NCBI GenBank assembly: GCA_022539475.1
Contig: VCMS01000070.1
Span: 124,001 to 188,000 of the forward strand
Length of the DNA stretch: 64,000 nt
Reading direction: 5' to 3'
From: Gracilaria domingensis
Lineage: Eukaryota > Rhodophyta > Florideophyceae > Gracilariales > Gracilariaceae
Within the stretch, counting starts at the first letter, position 1. Every line of letters begins with the position of its first letter. The position numbers and the translations under genes are program-made. Below the pieces are notes generated by a model. That model was given only the letters and a program-made list of their open reading frames with translations, did not search any database and was not told the origin of the DNA. Below, piece after piece: positions 40,505 to 50,690 of the stretch.

Positions 40505-41643
40505 CCCTTGTCGGGTACATGGAAGAGATCTCTTCCATGTACACATTCTCTTGGAATATGGTACGTGGAAGAGCTATTCCATTTGGAGTAGGTGCTATTC
40601 CAAATGGAAAAGTGGCTCTTAAAACATTGTTTTCTGTTGGCTCGCATGCCTTGCTGTACACAAAGCCGCGAACTCACGACGACTTTGTACAAAGATATCT
40701 TCTCGGCGGTGCCATCGCTTCAACCTCCATGTCAAACTCGAACATATAACTTGAAGTAAGCATTCAGATCAATAAGAATTGCATAACGACAAAAAATCAT
40801 TCAATAACCTTTTTTCTTACAAACATTACGATTTAATCAAAACAGAATGAGATATTTAGAAAGGAACAAATACTTTGCTTTGTAATGCAGTTCTAGATCC
40901 CCAAATAGTGTGGAATAGTTCGCTTTAACTTCCTGGAGGAGTTTGGTGGGCAATTTCGCGAAGCATGCAGTTGTAGAAAAGAAACATGTATCAACGTTTC
41001 TGCGAACACTTTTAGTCTAATGATCTGAAAATCAAAAGTTCATTCATACGAAAGTTATTGCTTGCATCGTTATAATACATTTTGCCACTTAGAGCCACCT
41101 TAAGACGGCTTTGTTATGCTAAAGAAGTATATCTATTTTGTAATCAATTTCTATTTAGTTCGTTAACGTTTTGTTTATTAGAATTGTTCAGTGAAATTTG
41201 TGTGCAGGTTGTTTCCATGTAGAACTTCTTCGTAATAGACAGCATTGATTATGAATCAACACCTCTGCTTCCTATTCAAAAGCTGACATTGTTCAACAAC
41301 CTGGTGCATAATAAAAAACCGTTTGATTTTGAATCAATAAATTGCACAGCAATGCAAAACATCTTATAATATGCACTGGAAGAGCACCTATTCCAGTTGG
41401 AATAGGTGCTTTTCCAAAAAATTGGAATACTTTTGCCCGTTTCTAGAGTGTTTGGAGGCATCGATTGTAGTCAATATATCCTTGAAACTATAGTATTGTT
41501 TAATATGATTAGAGGTGCAATCAAAAGAAGAAGGTAATACCTATCAGTGTACACAAAGTGGAAAAGAAATATTTAGAAAGCGCAGAGCGGCGTGCCCACA
41601 AGAAAGCCATATTTGTGCTATTCCATTTTGGGCCTGACAAGGG
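40505..41643. mobile_element. Non-autonomous piggyBac-like element 1 (TTAA target)
   Basis: The 1139-bp insert begins CCCTTGTC and ends GACAAGGG, a perfect 8-bp terminal inverted repeat, and both ends are flanked by TTAA (40501-40504, 41644-41647). TTAA duplication and CCC termini are hallmarks of piggyBac transposons. Subterminal palindromes are prominent: TACATGGAAGAG with its inverse at 40517-40542, and ATTCC-rich hairpins near 40575-40610 and 41375-41415. No transposase ORF. Confidence 0.7.
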
Positions 41644-41823
41644 TTAACCATTCCAGCCCATGAATTTTGGAGTTCATTTCTAGAAGGCGTTTATTCTGGG
41701 ACGCATGTGGAATCTTGGAGAGATTGTGTTCATGGCATACTTGGGGAACTGCAACATGTTAGAAAGAATTTTAATCCTCCAACACGAGCCATGAACTGAA
41801 GTTCCAGCAAGTTCAAACTACGG

Positions 41824-41825
<2 letters not shown>

Positions 41826-41863
<38 letters not shown>
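41826..41863. repeat. (TA)n microsatellite
   Basis: About 18 TA units just upstream of the zinc-finger gene; only about 6 units in the paralogous place at 57077-57090. Confidence 0.9.
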
Positions 41864-41865
<2 letters not shown>

Positions 41866-41948
41866 TATCATGGTGCCTCTGGTGGCGGCGTCAGAAGGCG
41901 CCTTGGCACCGAAATAATTTCGACTTGAACACAGCAAGCGCTGGGAAA

Positions 41949-43193
41949 ATGTCCAACAAGCGTAGACAGAGGCAGTGGTCCGAAATGGGACACGGAACGT
42001 CTAGAAGCAGCAGGCGCCAGAGGGGATCATCGAATTCAACACATGCGCTGCTACATGTGCACTCAGCATCGGCGACTCTACCGCTCCCAAGTTCAGCAGC
42101 GCCACCAAATTCGGCACCACTCCCAAGTATGGCGCAGGTGTTAGGAGGCATGCCGAAGGACGTAGTTCCATTGCTGCCTGCAGCATCGTCCGGAGCGGGC
42201 GCTTCCCCTGGTGTACGCACGTATGCTTGCCAGTACTGTGAAAAAGTGTATACAAAGCGTAATTCTCTTGCGGAGCATGTGAGGACGAAACATAGGCGTG
42301 CAAACTTTAGTAACTGTTACGATTGTACGTTTGCCACGAGTGACAAGGAAAAGATGAGAATTCATCGAAGCGCTCATAGTCTTGAGTCGAGTACCTGGCG
42401 CGCCACGAGTACTAGGAGCGTTGATAATTGCCCGTTTGCTTGTCCACACTGTGGCAAGAGGTATCTAGTTTATGCCAGTCTTCGTCAGCATGTCACAAGG
42501 AGCCATGACGGCAATGGTACCCGTCACTGCCTTGACTGCGATTTCGCAGCGGATGATATCGACAAGTTCAAGGATCATCGTTACAGCGCTCACCGCCTCC
42601 ACTCGTACCGATTCGAAACTCAAATAAAAACGTTTCAACGTTTCAACAATATCGCTTTTCCGTTGTACCACGTACACGCTGCATCCGCCCGCGCCGTCGA
42701 ACCGTCGCCATGGCGACGCCGCGTCGTTCTGCAGCGGCTGCACGGCGTGTGCGACGCGCTTGGCGACGGCCGTCTCCTCGCGCGCTCGCCCGACGCGCTG
42801 ACGCTGCTGTGCGAGCTCGAGCGCCTCGCGGCGCGGGCACCGGCGTCGCTGCAACCGCTTTCGAAGCGGTTGCGGGCGACGCCACGCCGCTGCTGGCGGG
42901 CACGGCGGGCGCGCCGCTGGACGCGCTGGCGGCGCACCCCGTCGCGCTTGTTTCGCACGTTGGCCGTCGTGGCATTTGTGCACCCGATCGTCCCCACGCT
43001 GCTGGCGGGCGCGGCTTGGCCGCTGTCGCGGGAAAGGGTGGCCGTTGCGCTCAACGTGCTGGGCGCCGTGTCGGGCGGCGCTTTTCAGGTCGATACGGGC
43101 GCGGTTCGCTTCAAAGTGCTGCGGTTGGTGGCTGATGCGGCGGAACAGCTGGTGGATAGCATTACACGTACCTCCACGTGCCAATTACTATAG
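41949..43193 (+). CDS. C2H2 zinc-finger protein, copy A, with C-terminal extension
   Basis: Start at ATG 41949 (MSNKRRQRQWSEMG) because the paralogue at 57176 starts there too; the in-frame ATG at 41862 lies in the TA repeat. Four C2H2 fingers: YACQYCEKVY...H..KH (94-115), CYDCTF...HRSAH (123-143), FACPHCGKRY...HVTRSH (165-186) and HCLDCDF...HRYSAH (194-215). Zinc fingers of this sort bind nucleic acid; a nuclear regulator is likely. The paralogue ends at a TGA right after the fourth finger (HSY-stop). Here that codon is CGA, so the frame reads on for about 194 residues through GC-rich sequence that resembles a separate decayed gene (LFRTLAVVAFVHP). The extension may be accidental. Confidence 0.75.
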   Translation: MSNKRRQRQWSEMGHGTSRSSRRQRGSSNSTHALLHVHSASATLPLPSSAAPPNSAPLPSMAQVLGGMPKDVVPLLPAASSGAGASPGVRTYACQYCEKVYTKRNSLAEHVRTKHRRANFSNCYDCTFATSDKEKMRIHRSAHSLESSTWRATSTRSVDNCPFACPHCGKRYLVYASLRQHVTRSHDGNGTRHCLDCDFAADDIDKFKDHRYSAHRLHSYRFETQIKTFQRFNNIAFPLYHVHAASARAVEPSPWRRRVVLQRLHGVCDALGDGRLLARSPDALTLLCELERLAARAPASLQPLSKRLRATPRRCWRARRARRWTRWRRTPSRLFRTLAVVAFVHPIVPTLLAGAAWPLSRERVAVALNVLGAVSGGAFQVDTGAVRFKVLRLVADAAEQLVDSITRTSTCQLL

Positions 43194-43212
43194 TAAACGG
43201 CACCTGGAGGTA
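43166..43212. repeat. Imperfect palindrome at the end of zinc-finger copy A
   Basis: TACCTCCACGTGCC ... GGCACCTGGAGGTA with centre ACTATAGT. A nearly perfect version is at 58384-58425. It could fold the transcript end or mark an element terminus. Confidence 0.6.
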
Positions 43213-43597
43213 ATAGGCCTTTTTAATTAAGAGAAAACGGCTCTGTTTTTTAAACAAGATCAGTGCTTTGAGAAGCGAGCTTCTCAAAGAAGAAAACCCG
43301 CAAAGCTCCTTAGACAACCCAGTTGGCGATTGAGTCATTATTAAAAACGCAAAAGTTTGAGCTAGTTCACTTAAAAATGTTCAAGAACTAAATATTGTAT
43401 TCTATTAATGTATTCTTTCAAATTCTGCTGTTAAGGTTACCTCTTTCAAAACCTGCCATAACATTTCTTTGCCTCTGCATATATAATCGATAAAAACTAG
43501 CTTTGCTTTTATAGAAAAAGCTTAAGATATGTGTCAAGTAAAACTTGGATCGTATAGTAAATTTAGATATTTTTACTGACAGACAAAGTACTGATAA
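43213..43597. other. AT-rich spacer with one dispersed hairpin repeat
   Basis: Contains copy 3 of the hairpin unit (43259-43308, GAGAAGCGAGCTTCTC). Otherwise no gene seen. Confidence 0.5.
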
Positions 43598-43870
43598 CAG
43601 GGCTCCTCACAATATTATTGCAATAAAATGGTCTACTGAGCACAACATCTAATATTGGCAATCATGTGTACTATTATCTGTGTATTTTGTTGCCCAAAAA
43701 CTGAGAACGTTAGCACAATAAATTGTGCCTTGTCCATTGCAACGAGCCAACATTCCCGCTTTGAAAATAATTTTTGCGCAACAAATATTGCAATATAAAA
43801 ACTAATCTGCAATATCACTGCGATAGCACCAGATGTTAGCAATACATTATCAATTGAATTCATGCTTTAA

Positions 43871-46629
43871 CCCTTCTCCAGCAGACATGGAAGAGGTAAA
43901 AATTAACTCTTTTTGCTTGCACCTAGCAGACAAGCACTTAACGTGATAAAGGAAAGTGCTGATGCCAAAATAAAAGGTTGACAACGGAAATGGAGAAAAA
44001 TGAGAGAAAATTAGGGTGTCGTCGTAAAGAAAAAATTAATTTGCACGCGCCGAGTGTCCAATGAGCGTTCAAACTCAGGGCGTTTATATGTACAATTGCG
44101 ATGCTTCGTATAATCTAGGTCGTAGAGTGATTTGTTATTTCCACGAAGTACAATAGCGTGCTCGCCATATCGACGATTGAGAGTGATGTCAACTTACGGC
44201 TTCCCGTTATGTTGTTTCGTTATTTACCGGTGGTGATTTGCCGTGATAATCGTCCTAAAAAAACACTTTGATATCCGCATGGTATTCTTTAGATGCGCTT
44301 TAGATATTCAAGTGATTTTTTCGGATATTCATTTGATTTTCGAACTTAGATATACGGCCTATGTGCAAATAATACACAACACTGCTCCCAATATCCACAC
44401 AAGTGATATTCGTCTGATGTATAGATGTCTAGATGATGTCCGAGAAATTCTAAGAGAAGCAACATTCATTTTTGAAATCATTTTTCATGTCTACTGTGAT
44501 ATTTTTCAAAATAGTTGATGCATGTCTCAAGAACATCAAAAGTGTATCATTTCGTACATCATCTGTAATATCTATTGGATGTCACAGGGACATCATGGAT
44601 ATACATGAGATATCCAGATAATATCCGAAAGACATACGAATTTCAAATCTACGAAGTATCATTCTAGCATCTGTATACTTCTCTGATCGTTTCAGGGCTG
44701 CATCTGGACTTTACTAAAGTTCCATAGCGTTCCTTCATATCCTTCTCTGGGGCAAGACCCGACTTGAGCGGGAGGGAGTGTTTCCTTACTTCACTACGAT
44801 GGTTGTTGTGGATGCTTAAGATCACTTTGACTTCGGGTCACCCTGTTACGTCTGTCAGGCTGCATGAGCTCTTGCCGAAATGTCACTAGTCACGCTTAAC
44901 GTTGAAGCATCTCTTAAGGTTTGGCTATCGCAACATGACTGACAAAACGCCTACCGTGACGGAACATATTGCGACAATGATGGATAATTCTACCCCTACG
45001 ACGTCTCCTGGGCCATCAGCGCTACCGTACGTTAGTTTTTGAAATCTTGGGGCGGTCGAGTCTGCGCCGGACGACGAGAAGCCGAGTCCAGAAGAGAAGA
45101 AGCAGAAGTCTAATACTACCTCAAACAGTGGACTTCACAAAATCGACGTGGAATTAGCGATCGACATGATGATCCGTGTGAAGTTGCTGCTTCCTAGGGT
45201 TGCAATTGGTGATGTTGGTGCTTCTAAAAACGTGCGCGAGAGGCGTCAAGGGCAGGCCGTACCCCTACCAGCAGGGCCTTTGCGGCGGCGTCGCCTTCGT
45301 CCTCGCCGCCAGCCAAAAGGGTTAGCTGGATCCAGCCCGGTTCCTGCTCGCCGATCTCGATGCTCTGTTTGACTTATGAGCCGTGAAGCTTCGGTCCGTT
45401 CTAGACCTCAAGATCTTAATGCATGACTTTGTTGCTTTCTGCCAGTAAATCTTGCCTGCTGCCTCCATCCCTGCTAGTTTCTCCTCTCTAGCAATGAGCG
45501 TCGCCGACAACCAGCCATAGCACGTAGGTGCTCTTAGCCCGCTACACGGCGCGAGCGCAGTGCGCAGCGCAGGCACAAAAATAAAGCTGCTCATCATCGG
45601 GCTTAAGCGTGGCGGCGACGGCGGTGCGACGCTTCTTTCCCTCGCTGTGCTGCGGCGCCCAGAGAAGTATACAAATGCTCAAATGATACACCGTAGATTT
45701 GAAATCCGTATGTCTTTCGGATATCATCTGGATATCTTATGTATATCTATGATGTCCCTGTGACATCCAGTAGATATTACAGATGATGTACGAAATGATA
45801 CACTTTTGGTGCCCTTGAGACATGCATCAACTGCTTTGAAAGATATCACAGTAGGTATGAAGAATGATTTCGAAAACCAAAGTTGCTTCTCTTAGAATTG
45901 CTCGGACATCATTTGGACATCTAGAAATCAGACGAATATCACTCGTGTGGATATTGTGAGCATTGTCGTGTATTCTATGCACATCGGCCGTATATCCAAC
46001 TTCGAAAATCAGATGGATATCCGAGAAATCACTCGGATATTCAAAGCATATCTAAAGAATATCAAGCGGATATCAAAGTGTTTCTCTGGGGCGGCGCAGG
46101 GCGGCGCGCAACGCTTCTTCTCTGTTCGGCTGGCGCGGCATAGCGTACGGCGGAGCACAACACTTCTTCTCTTGCGCGGCGGGCGAGCGCGGCGCAGCGC
46201 GCGGCGGTCTGCCTCCTTGCATCGGGCTAGCGCGGAGGTGGAAGATGCGACGATCTCGGGATGAAATCGCAAAAAACCTCTTTTCGGGGGTGTCCAATAG
46301 GACATAGAACACCCCCTAGAATTTCCCTGCGACCCGCCTCCACAGTTCTGAAACTAGTACATGGAAGAGATTTTTGACCTCTTCCATGTGTCATTGTTAC
46401 AAAATGACAATCAGAATTCAATATAGTTGCATTGCTGGTACAACTGGAGCAACAGCAATGCTGGCGGCCTGAGCGCGGTCCTGTTATCAATGTCGAGGAG
46501 AGCAAAATGACTGAATTCTGAATGTTCCTTTGTAACATTCATGCATAGAAGAGGTCAAAACACCTCTTCCATGTACCTTTTCAAAAAAGTCGGTACATAG
46601 AAGAAATCCCTTTCGTGTACTCGACAAGG
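43871..46629. mobile_element. Non-autonomous piggyBac-like element 2 (TTAA target) with a nested foldback element
   Basis: Begins CCCTTCTC and ends GACAAGGG, flanked by TTAA (43867-43870, 46630-46633). It shares the subterminal ATGGAAGAGGT palindromes of element 1 (43886, 46360-46390, 46545-46578). An uninterrupted version of the site, CTTAAAGCATGAG, occurs in the opposite arm near 47740, acting as an empty-site control. Confidence 0.65.
44261..46083. mobile_element. Foldback element with ~430-bp terminal inverted repeats
   Basis: Left arm 44261-44695 and right arm 45660-46083 are reverse complements along their length with moderate divergence; outer ends AAACACTTTGATATCCGC and its complement, inner ends CTTCTCTG and CAGAGAAG. 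The arms are dense in GATATCC-like words. The 964-bp middle contains a short ORF from ATG 44935 (MTDKTPTVTEHIATMMDNST) that stops after about 35 codons, and a GC-rich part. No transposase recognised. Confidence 0.7.
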
Positions 46630-47088
46630 GTTAAGAATATGTTCATGGATAAGCTCATTGAGAAGTCAAGAACATTGTGCTTTGCTCGTGATCTGTATTG
46701 AATTTACTTGTTGTTTGAAAGGAGATGAAAAGGTCTGAAAACAAGCAAACGTTTCAAAAGCGTTTAATTTGAGTAGGGGTTGGTACTGTTTTGTTTACTA
46801 TTTGAAGCCATATATCATCTTGCAGAAGAATCAAACGCATGGTGTATCTAAATTTATTCTTCACAACATGTATAAAGTTACCACTAAAAGTTCACCAACG
46901 CATGCTAGTAACATGTTTCCATTCAGGACGCAAAAATCCAGTAATATCTTCTTTGTCCTATATTCTAAATTGTAATAAGAAGAAGACTGCAATAAAAATT
47001 GCAATATGTTCAGGAACATGCAACAAAGCATTGATATTGCTTACTGCAATATATTGCAATCGCAAATTATTGCTGAGGACCCCTGACT

Positions 47089-47599
47089 AGTGATCATGCT
47101 TTCGATGAACACTGCAAACAATTTGGTGCTGTCTATGGATCTTTTGAGTAGACTCTTAGTAAGAAATAGGTAAGGTTTGGGACATATGTTACAGGCAAAT
47201 CCCAATGCACATCATACAAGGATTCTTTTTTTCTCAATTCTAATTTGTTGAATGTGTTGTGATCTATTGTTGGTTATCTCTCGAAAAAGTGACTTAAATG
47301 CGCCGTGTGACACGGCGCATACTTTTAACAGTTTTTTGTGTACTCTGCTAGTGTTTTTGGAAGAAGAGAAGACGTGCTTTGTATACAATAGGCAATTTCA
47401 AAGTTTTCCAATTTGCAGACTGTAGTTGCCAGAAATGGATGATATGATGTTTAACAACAACATTTTTTTCGAGACTATCTCTAAATTAGATGAAGATTGC
47501 TTCGGTAGATGTTTTAAAACAACATTTTTTTTGAGACTAGCTCAAAATTAGATTTACATTGCTTTGGTTCCTATAGAGAAAGAGCTTTGCTATCACAAT
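47089..47599. other. AT-rich spacer between CAGGG repeats
   Basis: Contains two near-identical short blocks, AACAACATTTTTTT with GAGACTA at 47456-47485 and 47518-47545, and a palindrome GCGCCGTGTGACACGGCGC at 47299-47317. No gene. Confidence 0.5.
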
Positions 47600-47912
47600 T
47601 CGAATGAAACTGTTTTGAAAGGTTTGCTTGTTCTCAGACCTTTTTACTCTCGTTTCAAGCGAAAAGTAAATTCAAAACAGATTACGAGCAATGTGACAAT
47701 GTTCTTGAGCTTTCTAGGAGCTGAGCCATAAACATATTCTTAAAGCATGAGTTCAAATGACAACTTATTGCTACTCTCCGATATTATTGCAGTAATATTG
47801 CAGAGAAGTCTTTATATTTCAATATTTATTGCGCAAGAAATAGTTTAATAACCAATATTGTATATTGTGTTCTGTAGAGCAATATATTGCAATAGTATTG
47901 TGAGCAGCCCTG
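47600..47912 (-). repeat. Second CAGGG-ended repeat, inverted
   Basis: Reverse complement of this segment matches 43598-43870 plus 46634-46770, that is, the hAT-like element end without the TTAA insertion. It abuts the gene X 5' fragment at 47913. Confidence 0.6.
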
Positions 47913-48205
47913 ATTGTCGACCAGGTTGCAAATAACCTCCCTGGTGGCGTCTGAAGTTGGGAAGCGGGAACGTCGGCATCCATGGATGAGCAACGATGCG
48001 TTCTGGGAGCAACAAGATGTGGAGTAGCCTTCTAACGCCGAGAATAGATCAGAAACGTTTCGGAGTTGACAGGCCGCGGTTAGCTACTCGGACAGAAGTA
48101 ACACAGCTGGTTCTTCTCCCCTGGGGACGTGGCCAACATGGATGTATAGATATCTTTGGATGCATTTCAAAGCAACGTTGGCTTGCGAACCAGCTGATCT
48201 GAGGA
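47913..48205 (-). pseudogene. Gene X 5' fragment
   Basis: Copies the first ~24 codons of gene X (ATG at 47983) and its upstream region up to the AACCAGC string, then is cut by the Copia-3 insertion. One to two changes per 25 bp by eye. The reading frame is already disturbed (CTGAAGTTGGGAAG in place of CTGAGAGTGGTAAAG). Confidence 0.75.
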
Positions 48206-48211
48206 GAGCAT

Positions 48212-48512
48212 TGTAGGTATCACTTGATGGACATCCGAGAGACTAAAGGGGAAGGCAGAAAAATTCAAACGGAATGTACGGTTAGGACCACGAGTTGCGG
48301 ATGGTAGTTACGTAATCTTCAAAACAGTGTCTGAGCGTCCTTCGAGTAGTCTGGGTGCGAAGAGAACAGCATAAAAGACCGGGACCTTCTGCTTCCCGGA
48401 AGAACTGCGAGATCAACCGCCGATTCATTTTCATCACCTTCATTCTTATCTCTCCTGCAGAAGCACGAGATTCGCGAATTAAAGTGCTTTCGCACAGTTG
48501 AGCGCTCCCGCA
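48212..48512 (+). repeat. Copia-3 5' LTR
   Basis: Aligned with 55661-55946 over shared blocks such as GTTACGTAATCTTCAAAACAG and AGAACAGCATAAAAGAC; the latter carries a TATA-like CATAAAAG. Confidence 0.65.
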
Positions 48513-50690
48513 CTTCTCCCACCCTGTTTAACAACTAATACACAGTGCTGAACAGCGTGCGAACTGCAAGTCGAAAAGAAAGAAGATTTACAAATATGTC
48601 ATTACTGCTTAAAATTGCATGCGACCGTTTACTATACTAACTTAATCTGTCGCATCCAGTGACATCCTCATCCGAAGACCCGAATCCGCCGCTGACACCG
48701 CCTACGCACCCAGTCTTGGACTTATAAGCTTTTGAGGCTGGTGCAACGCCTCTGCCTCGGTGTTACCTACCTTGAACGTCCCCACCGCTCCGTCTTTCTC
48801 CCCCACCTGCCACTGCCAAACCAGAGCCCATCACTCCCCCCGATGCACTCCCAACGTCATCTGGGCCTCGAGTTCCTTGCGCCGCGCCAGCGAACCCTCC
48901 ACCTCCGTGTTGGTCTGTCGCGTCTCGTGATGATGACCGATTCCGTCCCTCCCAACCCCGCCGAGTCCACGGAAAAATCCGTACTGCCCTAAAACTCCGA
49001 TCCCGAGCACCCGGCATCCCAAAGAATAAAAAATGGGCACGAACGACGCAAACGAGATTTACAGAGCGCGCGGCGTTGTCGAAACCTTGCAAACATCGGC
49101 GAGCGACGAGAGCCATCGCCCCAGCCTAATTCTGCATCGAACGAATCCTTCGCTGTACGGACGGGACCTATCCCCGCCCCCTACGAGTCCACGCTGTGGT
49201 GCTAACCTGGCGATGGGGAAACACGCACAGGGCGTTCGAGATCCTGCTCCCAAAGAGGATGGAAGCTCGGCTGTACAGCCCCTGCAGCCGCCGAGGACCT
49301 GGGTGTAAAGCCAGTAGCAGGCTGAGGTAAAACCTACAGGGTGAGATGTAGAAGCCGGAATGGCGGGGAAAACCCAGAGAGCATGGGGAGAAAAGGCAGT
49401 AATACTCCAAGGGGTCGGCTGTAGACTCCAAGAGGATGCGTAGCCCGAAAGGGAAAGAAAGGAAAACGATCGCATAGAAAGGAGTCAACAGCCGCGCGCA
49501 AGCAGGCACCAGGCCCGAAACACGGGGAAAAACAAAAGAGAAACAGCAAAAGAACCCAATACTGGGGCGGAAATTTGTCCTGCAATCAGGAGTAATAGAC
49601 ACACAAAAAGATCCACCCACAATGGGTAAGCAGAGATCCTGAGGCGTCCCAAAGGGAGTATGCACACTTAAACCTCTTGAGGTGACCCTCCGGAGGGAGT
49701 AGTACACCAGCAAGGGCAGTAGTGCCTAGAGCCCACACGAGATGAGTCTGAAGTGTTCCCACTTCCGAGTGGCAGTTCTCGAAGCGAGACTTGGTTAACT
49801 TTTACTGTGGTTGGTGCGGCGGCCGCCGCACCAGCATAAGTAATCACTAGAATAAAATATCGTAATTAATTAAAGGGGTGCGCACCCGGAGAGGGTTGTA
49901 CACATGCACAGACCTACTGTCAGGGTGTGCCACAATTAACTAATTAAAACTACTAATTCCCACTCACTAGAGTCCACTGATAAACATTCACATGTGTCCG
50001 TAGCCTCAGCTGGGCTGAAGGTTAACAACTCATCCACCTACCAACGGTCCTACCCCAGGAGGGGTGCATCTCATAATACCTACCGCCACGTGCACTGGCG
50101 CATCACTCTATATGAAGAGTATTACTTCCAGTAAACCCGAAATGGGTTTGCTCTACACACGCGTCAAAACTTTATCCAACGGTGCAACCATTCATGCGCA
50201 ACGTCGCAGTCCAGAGAAGTCGAAAAAAGTATAAAAAGAAAAAATCGTTTTCGTGCGATAGCGCCACTGTAAGTCAGAGAAAGACATCTTTTGACTTACA
50301 CCTAAACTGGCGTAAACATCAGATATACACGCGACGGACGGTACCACGTGATAGCGCAGCTGCCAAACGTGTCAACTTGTCTTCAACACCGTTATTGATC
50401 TCAACCGACATATTGGAAGGCGTCGACATCGTGCAGAAGTTAGGAAACAGCGTAATAATTAGAACTTTGTTAAATAAAATCTAAATCTTTTTGCTTGAGT
50501 TTAGTAAACAACCTCTTGCAAAGAAAAGAAAAAGAAACAGGAAAAGAAACAAAAAGAAGAAACAAAAATTATGAAAAACAGAAATATTGAAAGAACAAAT
50601 CATGGAACATAACAGCACAAGCTGTCAAAGTGTTAGTATATATTGTTGATATTCTGCCATACAATTATTCTTCGCAATGGTTAACGACCG
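48513..50690 (+). other. Copia-3 leader region with purine-rich module, copy 2
   Basis: Includes a proline-rich broken frame near 48780-48910, then a purine-rich stretch 49340-49700, hairpin-like sequences (GCGGCGGCCGCCGC near 49817), and TTTGCTCTACACACG near 50150. A/G-rich runs follow at 50515-50580. Layout parallels 5.16-6.12 kb. The minus-strand ORF 49168-49713 is compositional. Confidence 0.4.

Larger units (their letters stand above)
43598..47088. mobile_element. hAT-like non-autonomous element with CAGGG ends, carrying nested inserts
   Basis: Left end CAGGGCTCCTCACAATATTA (43598) is mirrored by a right end GAGGACCCCTG (47088) whose complement reads CAGGGGTCCTCAGCAATAAT. CAGRG termini are typical of hAT elements. 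Flanks ACTGATAA and ACTAGTGA match at 5 of 8 positions, so a target duplication is doubtful. The TTAA element at 43871-46629 is inserted within it. A second partial copy in opposite orientation follows (about 47600-47912). No transposase seen. Confidence 0.5.

Noticed and set aside
42465-43184. Minus-strand ORF opposite the zinc-finger extension
   Set aside because: Arg/Pro/Ala-rich shadow frame in GC-rich DNA; no motif.
44261-46083. CRISPR array or tandem satellite because of repeated GATATCC words
   Set aside because: Spacing is irregular and the words are mirrored between two long inverted arms, which fits a foldback element.
49168-49713. 181-residue minus-strand ORF
   Set aside because: Same artefact as at 5.2-5.6 kb: a pyrimidine-rich strand yields Phe/Leu/Ser-rich translation.
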